DNA of 64,000 bases from NCBI RefSeq assembly GCF_900115685.1, contig NZ_FOXJ01000001.1:777796-841795 (forward strand). Reading direction: 5' to 3'. Position 1 is the stretch's first letter; each line of letters begins with the position of its first letter. The position numbers were made by a program, and so were the translations under genes. This stretch comes from Variovorax sp. 770b2 (lineage in GTDB: Bacteria; Pseudomonadota; Gammaproteobacteria; Burkholderiales; Burkholderiaceae_C). The notes beneath the pieces were generated by a model. That model did no database searches. It was not told the DNA's origin and saw only the letters and a list, made by a program, of their open reading frames with translations. Of the stretch, positions 8,790 through 17,800 are shown one piece after another.

Positions 8790-9995
8790 ATGCTGAGACT
8801 CAGAAGATGGGGCCGCACCGCCGCGGCGCTGGCCATGGCGGTCGGGAGCGCGGTGGCGTTGCTGCCTTTCACGGCGATGGCGCAGGGCAAGGAGCCGGTC
8901 AAGGTGGGCCTGGTGTCGTCCAAGTCGGGCGTGTTTGCACAGCAGGGCGAGGAGGTGATCCGCGCCGTGCAGTTCGCCATCGACGAGGCCAACGCCAAGG
9001 GCGGCATCGACGGCCGCAAGATCGAAGTACAGACCGCCGACGACGAGAGCACGCCCGATGCCGGGCGCCGCGTGGCCGAAAAGCTGGCGCGCGACGGCTT
9101 CAACCTGCTGATCGGCGCGATCCCGTCGTCGGTCTCGCTGGCGATCGTGCAGAACCTGGACCGCTGGGACGCCGCCTACTTCAACGTCATCAGCAAGACC
9201 GACAAGCTCACCGGCGACACCTGCCGTGCGCGGGCCTTTCGCACCAACCATGCCGATTCAATGGACATCGCCATGATCAACCAATGGGCCAAGGAGCTGC
9301 CCGAGAAGTCCTTCGCCGTGCTGGGCGCGGATTTCGTCTGGGGCCGGGAGTCGGGCGAGGCGTTCAAGAAGTCGGCCGAAGCCGCCGGCAAGAGCGTGCC
9401 GCTTGCGCTCTATGCCCCGATGGGAACCAAGGATTTCGCGCCGTACATCGCGCAGTTCAAGGCCTCCAACGTCGAGGCGATCTGGGTCGCCGAGGTCGGC
9501 CGCGACGCCATCGCCTTCGTCAAGCAGGCGCAGGAGTTCGGCCTGATCCCCGCCAAGAAGCTGATCGGCCACGCGCTCATCCTCAATTTCATGATCGATG
9601 CCACCGGCAAGGCGCTGGACGGCACGGTCGGCACGACCTCGTACACGCCGGACATCGACTCGCCACGCAACAAGGCCTTCGTCGCCGCGTGGAAAGCGAA
9701 ATTCAAGCGCCTGCCCACCGACAACGAGGGCCAGGCCTACAACGGCGCCATCGTGATGTTCCAGGGCGTGCAGAAGGCCGGCAGCGTGAAGCCGGCGGAC
9801 GTGAGCCGCGCACTGCGCGGCGCCGAGGTCGAGACGCTTTACGGCAAGCTCACGCTCCGCGCGCAGGACAACCAGCTGATGCTGCCCAACTTCGTCGGGC
9901 GCGCCAAGGTCGCCGACGGCGTGCTGCGGCCGGTGGTCGAGCACAGCTTCGCCGCGTCGACCATGCCCGGGCCGTCGGCGCTCTGCAAGCTCTGA
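8790..9995 (+). CDS. Periplasmic substrate-binding protein of the ABC importer (type I, LivJ-like)
   Basis: The 401-residue protein has a basic N-terminus, a hydrophobic core and a signal-peptidase site near TAMAQG. The mature part starts VKVGLVSSKSGVFAQQGEEV and continues with the two-lobed periplasmic-binding fold of the branched-chain amino acid receptor family (IDEANAKGGIDGRKIEV, ALNFMIDATG-like hinge regions). I chose ATG 8790 because AAGGAG lies 8 bases upstream (8776-8781); an in-frame ATG at 8718 would place the signal peptide internally. It closes the livHMGF operon. Confidence 0.9.
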   Translation: MLRLRRWGRTAAALAMAVGSAVALLPFTAMAQGKEPVKVGLVSSKSGVFAQQGEEVIRAVQFAIDEANAKGGIDGRKIEVQTADDESTPDAGRRVAEKLARDGFNLLIGAIPSSVSLAIVQNLDRWDAAYFNVISKTDKLTGDTCRARAFRTNHADSMDIAMINQWAKELPEKSFAVLGADFVWGRESGEAFKKSAEAAGKSVPLALYAPMGTKDFAPYIAQFKASNVEAIWVAEVGRDAIAFVKQAQEFGLIPAKKLIGHALILNFMIDATGKALDGTVGTTSYTPDIDSPRNKAFVAAWKAKFKRLPTDNEGQAYNGAIVMFQGVQKAGSVKPADVSRALRGAEVETLYGKLTLRAQDNQLMLPNFVGRAKVADGVLRPVVEHSFAASTMPGPSALCKL

Positions 9996-10002
9996 GGTCC
10001 GG

Positions 10003-10017
10003 GGCGGCTCAGCCGCC
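10003..10017. terminator. Possible hairpin between convergent genes
   Basis: GGCGGCT (10003-10009) is followed by one base and AGCCGCC (10011-10017). It overlaps the stop of the GntR gene and lies just after the receptor gene, so it could slow transcription from both sides. No T-run follows, so it is not a classical intrinsic terminator. Confidence 0.35.
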
Positions 10018-10758
10018 GAGCACCGCCGACCAGTAGTTGCGGGCCCGGTCCATGTGGCGAAGGATGAGCAACTGCGCCTTGGCCGAATCGCGGTTGCGGA
10101 TGTGCTCGAGCAGCCGGCGGTGGTCGCGCAGCGACGCCTTGCCCTGCGCGGCGTCTTCGAACAGCACGGTCCGGCGCCGGCTCGTGAAACGGTAGAAGGC
10201 GTTCAGCACGCGCACCAGCACCGAGTTGTGCGTGGCGTCGGCCACGGCAATGTGGAAGTCGGTGTCGCACGCGGCGATGTTGCCGCCTTGTGCGAGCACC
10301 TCTTCGGTCTTGCGCAGCACGGCCTCCAGCCGCGACAGGTCTTGCTCGGTGCGCCGCTTGCAGGCCAGGCCCAGGGCCTGGATCTCCAGGTGCGCGCGCA
10401 CCTCCATCGTCTCTGCGACCTCGGTGCGGGTGGGCGTGCCGCCCATGTCGGTGAGCATCACCAGCGCCTCGAAGCTGCTCTCGCGCTCGATCTGCCGCAG
10501 GTAGATGCCGGAGTTGGGCCTGAGCTCCACGATGCGCAGCGTCGCGAGCGTGGCCAGCGCCTCGCGCACCGCGTTGCGGCCCACGCCCAGTTGCTCGGCC
10601 AGGTCTCGCTCCGATGGCAGGCGGTCGCCGGCATGCAGCCGGTGCGCCTGCAGGTGCGCAAGGATGCGCGCGATGACCGAGCTGTCGGCGGCATCGCCCG
10701 CATCGGGGCGGGCGCGGGCGTCGTCGCTCGCTTGGGGGATATCGGATGTGGTCGTCAT
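10009..10758 (-). CDS. GntR-family regulator, FadR subfamily (FCD domain)
   Basis: The 249-residue protein has a winged helix-turn-helix at about residues 28-90 (LPSERDLAEQLGVGRNAVREAL) and a C-terminal FCD ligand domain. The metal and ligand site is recognisable: Asp165-x3-His169, His213 and His235. Proteins of this subfamily usually repress by binding TGGT-N3-ACCA-type palindromes and release on binding a carboxylate. It is the last gene of the minus-strand operon 13085-10009 (oxygenase, reductase, regulator), 30 bp after the reductase gene, and that operon starts at two such operators. It is one of two candidates for the master regulator of the cluster. Confidence 0.88.
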   Translation of the reverse strand: MTTTSDIPQASDDARARPDAGDAADSSVIARILAHLQAHRLHAGDRLPSERDLAEQLGVGRNAVREALATLATLRIVELRPNSGIYLRQIERESSFEALVMLTDMGGTPTRTEVAETMEVRAHLEIQALGLACKRRTEQDLSRLEAVLRKTEEVLAQGGNIAACDTDFHIAVADATHNSVLVRVLNAFYRFTSRRRTVLFEDAAQGKASLRDHRRLLEHIRNRDSAKAQLLILRHMDRARNYWSAVLGG

Positions 10759-10788
10759 GCGGCGTGTTCTTTCGCAGTCTCGCGGGGC

Positions 10789-11769
10789 TCAGAGATCCAG
10801 CACCAGCGTGCCCGACCGCGCGCCGGAGCAGCAGATCATGACGCTGGTGTTGGCGTGTTTTTCTTCATCGCTCAGGAAGTCGTCGCGATGGTCGGGCTGG
10901 CCGTCGACGACCGCCGTGCGGCAGGTGCCGCACACGCCGGCCGTGCAGGCGTAGGGCACGTCGATGCCGTGGTCCAGCAGCGTGTCCAGGATGGTCTTGC
11001 CCGGCACCACGGTCAGGCGCTGGCCACTGCGCTGCAGCACCACGTCGTAGCCGCCGCCGGTCGCGGGCGCCTCGGCTGCAGCGAACCGTTCGAAGTGCAC
11101 GGTCTGCGGGGGGCGCCGGGCGCAGCTGTCGATGAAGGTGTCGATCATGCGGGGCGGACCGCAGCAATAGAGATGAACGTCGGGCGGCGCCTCGCGAACG
11201 ATCGCGGCGATGTCCAGGCGCTCGCTGCGCGACGAAGCGAAGCAGAACCGCGTCTCGCCGTCGAGTGTGCGGACATCTTCGGCAAAGGCCGTCTGCGCCG
11301 GCGACCGGCTCGCATAGTGCAGGCGCCACGGCCGCCCCAGCGCATCGAGTTGCCGCAGCATCGACATGACCGGCGTGATGCCGATCCCGCCGGCGATGAA
11401 GATCGAATGCGGCGCGTCCTCGGCCAGCGCGAAGTCGTTGACCGGCGGCGTGGCCCGCAGCACATCGCCCACGCGCGGTGTCGCATGCATCCAGGCCGAG
11501 CCGCCCTTGCCTTCGTCGTCGCGCTGGACGGCGATGAGGTAGCGGCGCAGCGACGCATCCGCCGAAGCTTCGAAGGGCGCATTCGCAAGCGAATAGCTGC
11601 GCACCTTGTCGCCGGCCAGATGCAGGTCGATGTGCGCGCCGGCGCTGAACGCGGGCAGCGGCGCATCGCCGGCCGAAACGAATTCGTAGGAGACGATGCC
11701 CTCGGCCTCCAGGCGCGTCTGGCGCAGGCGCAGGTCGATCGGTGGCGCGGTCGTGCTTGCCACGCTCAT
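10789..11769 (-). CDS. Rieske-oxygenase reductase (PDR/VanB family: flavin, NAD and 2Fe-2S domains)
   Basis: The 326 residues follow the phthalate-dioxygenase-reductase layout. A flavin domain has RSYSLANAP (residues 58-66), an NAD domain has FIAGGIGITPVMSML from about residue 124 and YCCGPPRMID near 201, and a C-terminal plant-type ferredoxin has Cys275, Cys280, Cys283 and Cys313 or 314. It passes electrons from NAD(P)H to the Rieske oxygenase encoded just upstream. I start at ATG 11769, overlapping the oxygenase stop by 4 bp; the much longer open frame upstream is a shadow of the oxygenase gene. Confidence 0.9.
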   Translation of the reverse strand: MSVASTTAPPIDLRLRQTRLEAEGIVSYEFVSAGDAPLPAFSAGAHIDLHLAGDKVRSYSLANAPFEASADASLRRYLIAVQRDDEGKGGSAWMHATPRVGDVLRATPPVNDFALAEDAPHSIFIAGGIGITPVMSMLRQLDALGRPWRLHYASRSPAQTAFAEDVRTLDGETRFCFASSRSERLDIAAIVREAPPDVHLYCCGPPRMIDTFIDSCARRPPQTVHFERFAAAEAPATGGGYDVVLQRSGQRLTVVPGKTILDTLLDHGIDVPYACTAGVCGTCRTAVVDGQPDHRDDFLSDEEKHANTSVMICCSGARSGTLVLDL

Positions 11770-13085
11770 GGGGTGTAGCCGAAGTCTGCGCCCAGCTTCG
11801 CCCTCATCAGCTCGCGCCCCGACTCGCTCCACGATTGGCCGGCCGGCACGGTGAGCGACACCGCGCGCACCATCGGCAGCGCGGGGTCGTCCAGGCGCGG
11901 CGGGCGCTGGTTCCTGGTGGCCAGGTTGCGCGCGGTTTCCAGCAGCAGGCGCCGCGTCATCGCGACGCCGGTGTCGCTCATGCCCAGGTGTTCCTTGGAA
12001 CGGTCGTAGACCGGCGCCACGCCCGACTGGCAGGCCGCGTCCTGCACCCACAGCCCGGGAATGCCCGAGAACCAGGTCTTGGTCTGCGCGTCGTAGTTGA
12101 AGTGAAAGGCGTTCTGCAGGTTGAAGCGGGTCCAGTACCTCGCGTAGGGCTCGGTCGGGGGGCGCGGCGCGTAGGCGTTCAGGCTCGGGTGCCCGGTCTC
12201 GCGGCCCGCATGGCCGTTGTCGAAGAGCTTTCTCGTCTTCTCGTAGAACGGCTGCACCGGGTGGTACGAGAACATGATGCACAGGGTGTGGTGGTCGTCC
12301 ATCGGCACCCAGGCGTGGCCGCTCAGTTCGGGGTATTGCGACTGCGGCGGAACCAGCGTGTAGAAGGGCAGCAGGAACTGGTTGACGCGCCAGTAATGCG
12401 TGTGCTCGTCCAGCACGCGGCGCGACGCGATGCTCATGCCGAAGTCCTGGCGCTTGCACTCGAAGGTGGGGCGCAGGTCCTTCTTGGCGACCCAGTCGCT
12501 GATCGCGCCCTGCGCATCGATGCGCCCGTGCAGGATGGGCGCGTGGGCCGAATCGATCTCGCCCTCGACCGCCTGCAGCCAGTTGCACTCCTGCACCCGG
12601 AAGCTCACGTAGACGTTGTCCTGCGGCACCAGGTTCCATTCGATCTCGGGCAGCGGCGGCGGGTGGTCTCGCTCCGGCCCCATGTAGGCCCAGGCGATGC
12701 CGTTGCGCTCGCGGCACGGATAGTTCTTGATGCGCACCGTTTCCTTGAGCCGGCTTTGCGGCGGCTCGGCCGGGGTGTCGACGACGCGGCCCTCGGTGTC
12801 GAACTTCCAGCCGTGGTACACGCAGCGCAGCCCGCAGTCCTCGTTGCGGCCGAACACCAGCGGCGCACCGCGGTGCGGACAGGCGTGGTCGACCAGGCCG
12901 ATGCGGTTCTCGCCGTCGCGGAACGCGAGCAGTTCTTCACCGAGCAGGCGCACGCGCTGCGGCTGGCCGTCGGGGACCAGGTCCCTGGAGGGCAGGAAAG
13001 GTATCCAGTACAGCCGCATGAGCTGGCCCATGGGCGTGCCGGCGCCGACGCGCACCAGCGTTTCATTGTCTTCGTGGGAAAGCAT
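11766..13085 (-). CDS. Rieske non-haem iron oxygenase, catalytic subunit (phthalate 4,5-dioxygenase/VanA-like)
   Basis: The 439-residue protein has an N-terminal Rieske centre with Cys69, His71 (CPHRGAPL), Cys88 and His91 (CVYHGWKF). The mononuclear iron site is D178-x2-H181-x4-H186 in the segment IDSAHAPILHG. Such enzymes hydroxylate or demethylate aromatic and alicyclic rings. Its start resembles the phthalate-oxygenase subgroup (ETLVRVGAGTPMGQLMRLYW). It is first in the operon with the reductase and a GntR regulator. The promoter region 13098-13150 has two operators and a good -35 on this strand. The substrate is not determined. Confidence 0.9.
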   Translation of the reverse strand: MLSHEDNETLVRVGAGTPMGQLMRLYWIPFLPSRDLVPDGQPQRVRLLGEELLAFRDGENRIGLVDHACPHRGAPLVFGRNEDCGLRCVYHGWKFDTEGRVVDTPAEPPQSRLKETVRIKNYPCRERNGIAWAYMGPERDHPPPLPEIEWNLVPQDNVYVSFRVQECNWLQAVEGEIDSAHAPILHGRIDAQGAISDWVAKKDLRPTFECKRQDFGMSIASRRVLDEHTHYWRVNQFLLPFYTLVPPQSQYPELSGHAWVPMDDHHTLCIMFSYHPVQPFYEKTRKLFDNGHAGRETGHPSLNAYAPRPPTEPYARYWTRFNLQNAFHFNYDAQTKTWFSGIPGLWVQDAACQSGVAPVYDRSKEHLGMSDTGVAMTRRLLLETARNLATRNQRPPRLDDPALPMVRAVSLTVPAGQSWSESGRELMRAKLGADFGYTP

Positions 13086-13097
13086 CTAGTTCCTTAT

Positions 13098-13108
13098 TGG
13101 ATGGACCA
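13098..13108. promoter_or_regulatory. Near-consensus operator TGGATGGACCA
   Basis: One half-site base differs from TGGT-N3-ACCA. The identical 11-mer recurs at 41153 and, inverted, at 57832. It lies 13 bp before the oxygenase start codon and 3 bp from the perfect operator at 13112, so the minus-strand promoter has a double site. Confidence 0.5.
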
Positions 13109-13111
13109 AAC

Positions 13112-13122
13112 TGGTCCTACCA
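13112..13122. promoter_or_regulatory. Operator TGGTCCTACCA with minus-strand promoter
   Basis: This is a perfect TGGT-N3-ACCA palindrome. On the minus strand a -35 TTGACG (13145-13150) and a -10 TAAATT (13122-13127), 17 bp apart, run straight into it. The operator therefore sits at the expected start point of the oxygenase operon. Confidence 0.7.
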
Positions 13123-13156
13123 ATTTATGTCATCCGCTTTTGGCCGTCAACTAGAA

Positions 13157-13167
13157 TGGTATAACCA
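13157..13167. promoter_or_regulatory. Operator TGGTATAACCA with plus-strand -10
   Basis: A perfect palindrome overlaps TAGAAT (13152-13157), a plausible -10 for the plus-strand operon starting at 13208. The same TAGAAT-GGTAT arrangement occurs at 27987. It lies 45 bp from the centre of the minus-strand operator at 13112. Confidence 0.7.
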
Positions 13168-13207
13168 TTATTAAAAGACGCATCGACGTCGTGCCTGGAG
13201 ACATTTC

Positions 13208-14302
13208 TTGCCAGACCAAGCCACTCAAGCCCCTCAAGCCCCCCAGTCCCGCCACTCCCCCGTCGCGCTCGTTGCGGGCGCCAGCGGCATCGTGGGCACC
13301 GGCATCGCGCAGCGCCTTGTTGCGGACGGCTGGCGCGTGCTGTGCGCATCGCGCTCCGGCGGCGGCGACGTGGCCGGTACCCAGGGCATTGCGGTCGATC
13401 TCTCGGACCCGCAGGCCTGCAAGGCCGCGCTCGCGCCGCACGAAGGGATCACGCATGTCTTTCATGCAGCCTACCGGCAGGCCGAAAGTCGCGCGGCGGA
13501 GGTCGCGCCCAATCTCGAGTTGCTGCGCAACGTGGTGGAGGCCGCGAGCGCCCGAGCCGCCGGGCTGAAGAAGGTGGTGCTCGTGACCGGTGCCAAGTTC
13601 TACGGCATCCAGTGGGGCGCCACCCGCACTCCCTGCCGCGAATCGGATGCGCGGCAACTGCCGCCCAACTTCTACTACGACCAGGAAGACTGGCTGCGCC
13701 AGGCGCAGCGTGGCCAGCCATGGGCCTGGGTCAACCTCATTCCGCCGTTCGTGTCGGGGTTCGCCGTCGGCAACCCGATGAACCTCGTGCTCGGCGTGGG
13801 CATCTATGCGGCGGTATGCAAGGAGATGGGACTGCCGCTGCGTTTTCCCGGCAGCGCGGGCGCCTACGAGGCGATCCACCAGATCGCCGATGCGCAGCAG
13901 ATCGGCGCAGCCGCCAGCTGGGCCGCCACGTCGCCGGCGGCCGACAACCAGGCCTTCAACGTCGCCAACGGCGACGCCGCGCGCTGGAGCAACACATGGC
14001 CGGTATTGGCCGAGGGCCTCGGCATGGCCGCCGGCGAACCCAAGACGATGCCGCTGGCCGACGTGATGCCCGACCAGCAGGCGCTGTGGAACCGCATTGC
14101 GCAACGCCACGGGCTGCGCGAGCTCGACATCGCACGCGTGGTCGACTGGCGCTGGGTCGACTACATGCTGCGCATGTCGCACGACGTGCTCCTGGAGACC
14201 GGAAAGATCCGCCGCGCGGGCTTTCACGATTGCATCGAGACCGACCGCATCTTCATGCAGCGCCTGAACGAGCTGCGCCAGCACAAGGTGATTCCATCGT
14301 GA
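13208..14302 (+). CDS. PRISE-like extended SDR (progesterone 5-beta-reductase/iridoid synthase-like enone reductase)
   Basis: The 364-residue protein has the NAD(P)-binding motif VAGASGIVGTGIA at about residue 22. It also has the two catalytic signatures of the PRISE group: TGAKFYG with Lys130 and NFYYDQED with Tyr156, matching the Lys and Tyr that replace the normal SDR triad in plant progesterone 5-beta-reductases. PRISE enzymes reduce the C=C bond of enones with NADPH. The start is TTG 13208 with GGAG 7 bases upstream. It is first in a three-gene operon with the isomerase-like and SDR genes, opposite the Rieske oxygenase. A general NAD-dependent epimerase is the alternative reading. Confidence 0.78.
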   Translation: MPDQATQAPQAPQSRHSPVALVAGASGIVGTGIAQRLVADGWRVLCASRSGGGDVAGTQGIAVDLSDPQACKAALAPHEGITHVFHAAYRQAESRAAEVAPNLELLRNVVEAASARAAGLKKVVLVTGAKFYGIQWGATRTPCRESDARQLPPNFYYDQEDWLRQAQRGQPWAWVNLIPPFVSGFAVGNPMNLVLGVGIYAAVCKEMGLPLRFPGSAGAYEAIHQIADAQQIGAAASWAATSPAADNQAFNVANGDAARWSNTWPVLAEGLGMAAGEPKTMPLADVMPDQQALWNRIAQRHGLRELDIARVVDWRWVDYMLRMSHDVLLETGKIRRAGFHDCIETDRIFMQRLNELRQHKVIPS

Positions 14303-15132
14303 ACCCACGACACCGCGACACCGCCCGGCTCACGCTGGGCTTCCTGACCCTGGGCGCGCAGGCTGCGCCGCTGGACACCATCGACGCCGCCGCCGAAGCC
14401 GGCTACGGCGCGGCGGGGCCGCGCATCAGCGGGCGCTATCCGGGCGATGCCTGGCCGGCGGTGGACGGCGTGCCCGCGGCCTTCGACGCGATCCGCGAGA
14501 CGGCGCTCGCGCGCGGCGTGCGCATCTCCAGCGTCAGCGGCTACTACCTCTCGCCGCAGGTGCAGCCGTCGCACCTGCGCGCCAACGTCGACGCGGCCCG
14601 GGCCGTGGGCGCGCCGATGATCCTGCAGGGCTGCTTCGAGGACGACCACGCACGCGTCGCCGCGCTGTTGCGCGACTACGCGGCCGCCGCGGCCGACGCC
14701 GGCATCCGCATCGCGCTGGAGTTCATGCCGATGAGCGGCCTGAAGAACCTGCGCCAGACGCTGGCCGTGATCGACGCCAGCGGGGCGCGCAACGTCGGCA
14801 TCCTGGTCGACACGCTGCACCTGGCGCGCTCGGGCGCCACGGCCGCCGACGTGGCCGCGCTCGATGCGTCGCGCATCTACCTCACGCAGCTGTGCGATGC
14901 GCCGGCCAGCCTGCCGGCGGACAGCACCCTCTTCGACGAAGCCATGTCCGGGCGCATGTACCTGGGCGACGGGCAGCTCGACCTGGCGGGCGTGGTGCGC
15001 GCGCTGGCGCCCGATGCCGAGCTCGAACTGGAAACCCCGGTGGTCGCCGATGCGCAACTGCCGCCAGCCGGCCGCGCGCGCAAGGCGGCCGATGCGGCGC
15101 AGCGCTTTTTCGGCCGCCACTTCACTGCTTGA
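14299..15132 (+). CDS. Sugar phosphate isomerase/epimerase-like TIM-barrel protein (AP endonuclease 2 family)
   Basis: The 277-residue protein fits the xylose-isomerase-like TIM barrel. Candidate metal ligands lie at barrel strand ends: Glu in IALEFMP, Asp and His in LVDTLHLAR, Asp in TQLCDAP and Glu in LELETP. Family members isomerise hydroxy-ketones or act as hydrolases and dehydratases in catabolism. The start is GTG 14299, overlapping the previous stop by 4 bp; the long open frame upstream is a shadow. It sits between an enone reductase and an SDR, so it probably acts on the same intermediate series. Confidence 0.75.
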   Translation: MNPRHRDTARLTLGFLTLGAQAAPLDTIDAAAEAGYGAAGPRISGRYPGDAWPAVDGVPAAFDAIRETALARGVRISSVSGYYLSPQVQPSHLRANVDAARAVGAPMILQGCFEDDHARVAALLRDYAAAAADAGIRIALEFMPMSGLKNLRQTLAVIDASGARNVGILVDTLHLARSGATAADVAALDASRIYLTQLCDAPASLPADSTLFDEAMSGRMYLGDGQLDLAGVVRALAPDAELELETPVVADAQLPPAGRARKAADAAQRFFGRHFTA

Positions 15133-15186
15133 ACGCGGCCCGAAGCGGCGTGCAGCTTTTTCACTCACGAACGGAGAACCCGGCCC

Positions 15187-15966
15187 ATGACCCAGCAGAC
15201 AACATTCGACGCCCATGCACTCGAAGGCCGCGTGGCGGTGATCACGGGGGCGGGCGGCGGCCTCGGCGGCGCGATGGTCGAGCGGCTCGCGTCGATGGGC
15301 GCCAAGGTGGTGGCCGTCGACCTGAAGGCGCCGCAGGACGCCCGCGCGGCGCTGTCCCTGGCATGCGACATCACCGACGAAGCCGCCATCCAGGGCATGG
15401 CGGCGGCGGTGCAGGCGGCGTTCGGCCGCTGCGACATCCTGGTCAACAACGCCGGCATCATGGCGCCGGTCATTCCGCTGGAGCAATTGCCGGTGGAGGT
15501 GTGGGACAAGGTGATGGGCGTGAACCTGCGCGGCGCGTTCCTGTGTGCCAAGCACCTGGCGCGCCCGATGCTCGCGCAGGGTTCGGGCGCGATCGTCAAC
15601 CTCGCATCGATCGGTGCACGCGTGCCCAACGACATCGGCCCCTACGGCCCGAGCAAGGCCGGCGTGCTCGGCCTCACGCACCAGATGGCGGTGGAGTGGG
15701 GGCCGCGCGGCATCCGCGCGAATTCGGTGAGCCCGGGCATGATCCGCACGCCGATGTCCGAGCACTTCTACCGGAACGAGAAGCTGCATCAGGGCCGCAT
15801 CAAGACCGTGCCCACCGGCCGCATCGGACGGCCGGGGGACATCGCCGACGCGGTGGCGTTCCTGGTGAGCGACGCCGCCAGCTACATGAACGGGCACGAC
15901 ATCATCATCGACGGCGGCTTCATGCGCACCGCGTTGATGAACGTGCAGCCGGCCGTTTTCGCCTGA
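15187..15966 (+). CDS. SDR-family oxidoreductase
   Basis: The 259-residue classical SDR has TGAGGGLG at residues 20-27, NNAG near 96, a catalytic Ser in NLASIGA and the YxxxK pair in PYGPSKAG. The C-terminal part (IIIDGGFMRT) is typical of NAD(P)-dependent alcohol dehydrogenases. It follows the isomerase-like gene by 54 bp with a purine-rich ribosome site (GGAGAACC) just upstream. It probably oxidises or reduces a hydroxyl or keto group of the pathway; direction and substrate cannot be read. Confidence 0.87.
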   Translation: MTQQTTFDAHALEGRVAVITGAGGGLGGAMVERLASMGAKVVAVDLKAPQDARAALSLACDITDEAAIQGMAAAVQAAFGRCDILVNNAGIMAPVIPLEQLPVEVWDKVMGVNLRGAFLCAKHLARPMLAQGSGAIVNLASIGARVPNDIGPYGPSKAGVLGLTHQMAVEWGPRGIRANSVSPGMIRTPMSEHFYRNEKLHQGRIKTVPTGRIGRPGDIADAVAFLVSDAASYMNGHDIIIDGGFMRTALMNVQPAVFA

Positions 15967-16033
15967 GCGGAACGTCTATCGCGTTGGCCGGTCGGCCGGT
16001 GCCGTGCATCACGCCGGCCAGCCGCCCCCGCGC

Positions 16034-17800
16034 TCAGGCGGCGGACGCCTTCTGCGGCCCGCGCACCAGCTTGCCCGGCACCGCGCCGGTGTGCTGGCCA
16101 TCGACATACGTGATCACGCCCGAAAGCACCGTCGCACAGTAGCCGCTGGCCTTCTGCAGCAGGCGCTTGCCGCCGGCCGGCAGGTCGGCCACCACGTAGG
16201 GCTTGCCGAGCGCGAGCCGACCGAAGTCGATCACGTTCAGGTCGGCCTTCATCCCTACGCGCACGTGACCGCGATCGTCCAGGCCCATGGTGAACGCCGG
16301 GTCGCTGGTGTAGCGGCGCACGAGCTCTTCCACCGGCTGCCGCCCGCTCGCGCGGTCGCGGCCCCAGTGCGTGAGCAGGTAGGTCGGAAAGCACGCGTCG
16401 GTGATGAAGCCCACGTGCGCGCCGCCGTCGCCCAGGCCGATCATCGCGTTGGGGTGGTTGAGCATCTCGCGCGTCGGCTCGCAGACGAACTCGTTGAAGC
16501 CGGTGAACGTGGCGTAGAGAAAGCCGCTGCCGTCGTCGTCCAGCAGCATGTCGTAGGCCACCTCGGCGCCGGTGCGGCCTTCGCGCCGCGCGATGGAGGC
16601 GATCGAGCTCTCGCGCGGCGGTTCGTAGTCGGGCGGCGTGCCCAGGAGGAACATGTGCTCGTACATCTGCGCGAAGCCCATGCGCTCGAAGAGCGGGAAA
16701 GTGCTGTCCTTGTACGGGTCTTCGCCCAGGATGCGCTGCCGCACCTCGGGCTCGCGCATGCGCGCCACGCGCTCGGCCAGCGGCAGGTGCGCGATCGAGC
16801 GGTAGGTGGGCGTGGCCGCAAAGGGGTTCTGCGTGCCCGTGAGGCCGAAGAGCGAGCCGATGGGACGCGGAGCGGTCACCGGCCGCATGCGCAGGCCCTC
16901 CGCGGCCGCCTGGTCCGACAGGTCGAGCAGCTCGCGCCACACATGGCTGCGCTCGCCGTGGCGCTGGTTCAGCGAAAACACGCAGCTGCGGCCCGAGCGC
17001 TCGACGAGCCGCCGCAGCATGCCGAATTCGGCCGCCGCGCTGGGCTGGTCCCAATCCGACACGAACTCGATCTGTCCGTGGCCCGCATCGGCCAGGCCCA
17101 TGGCGATGCCGGTGAGCTCTTCTTCCTGCGCGCGCAGCATCGGCGTGGGGTCGCCCTTCGCGGTCTTGTGGCTCACGGTGCGCGAGGTGGTGAAGCCGAA
17201 GGCGCCGGCGCGCATGGCCTCGGCCGTCAGCTCGCGCATCTGCGCGATGTCGTCGGGCGTCGCGTCTTCCAGGCGCAGCGCGCGCTGGCCCATCACGTAC
17301 ACGCGCAGCGGGCCGTGCGGCAGCTGCGCACACACGTCGGTGTCGCGCGGCTGCGCCTCCAGCGCGTCCATGTAGTCGGCAAAGCTCTCCCAGTTCCAGC
17401 GCAGGCCCTCGTGCAGGCAGGGGCCGGGAATGTCTTCCACGCCTTCCATGAGCTCGATGAGCGCATCGCGGTCGGCCGGCCGCACGGGCGCGAAACCGAC
17501 GCCGCAATTGCCCATCACCACCGTGGTCACGCCGTGCCAGGAACTCGGCGCGAGCTGGGTGTCCCAGATGGCCTGGCCGTCGTAGTGGGTGTGGATGTCG
17601 ATGAAGCCGGGCGTGACCAGCTTGCCGCGCGCGTCGATCTCCTGGGTGCCGCGTCCGGCGACTTTGCCAACGGCGGCGATCCTGCCGTCCTTGACCGCCA
17701 CGTCGGCGGCGAATGCGGGGGCGCCGCTGCCATCGACCACCTGGCCGTTGCGGATCACGATGTCGAATTCAGCGGGCATGCGTTGGGGGTCCTGGTTCAT
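16034..17800 (-). CDS. N-acyl-D-amino-acid deacylase-like amidohydrolase (paralogue 1)
   Basis: The 588-residue amidohydrolase-3 protein has the metal motif [11 protein letters not shown] (His70, His72) and GNCGVGF with Cys99, which corresponds to the bridging Cys of D-aminoacylase. Further conserved segments are [14 protein letters not shown] and [13 protein letters not shown] near the C-terminus. Characterised relatives hydrolyse N-acyl-D-amino acids, though many with this length (about 580) act on unknown cyclic amides. Its ATG overlaps the stop of the Bug receptor gene at 17797. It is the third gene of a minus-strand operon that begins with its close paralogue at 20528. Confidence 0.82.
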   Translation of the reverse strand: MNQDPQRMPAEFDIVIRNGQVVDGSGAPAFAADVAVKDGRIAAVGKVAGRGTQEIDARGKLVTPGFIDIHTHYDGQAIWDTQLAPSSWHGVTTVVMGNCGVGFAPVRPADRDALIELMEGVEDIPGPCLHEGLRWNWESFADYMDALEAQPRDTDVCAQLPHGPLRVYVMGQRALRLEDATPDDIAQMRELTAEAMRAGAFGFTTSRTVSHKTAKGDPTPMLRAQEEELTGIAMGLADAGHGQIEFVSDWDQPSAAAEFGMLRRLVERSGRSCVFSLNQRHGERSHVWRELLDLSDQAAAEGLRMRPVTAPRPIGSLFGLTGTQNPFAATPTYRSIAHLPLAERVARMREPEVRQRILGEDPYKDSTFPLFERMGFAQMYEHMFLLGTPPDYEPPRESSIASIARREGRTGAEVAYDMLLDDDGSGFLYATFTGFNEFVCEPTREMLNHPNAMIGLGDGGAHVGFITDACFPTYLLTHWGRDRASGRQPVEELVRRYTSDPAFTMGLDDRGHVRVGMKADLNVIDFGRLALGKPYVVADLPAGGKRLLQKASGYCATVLSGVITYVDGQHTGAVPGKLVRGPQKASAA

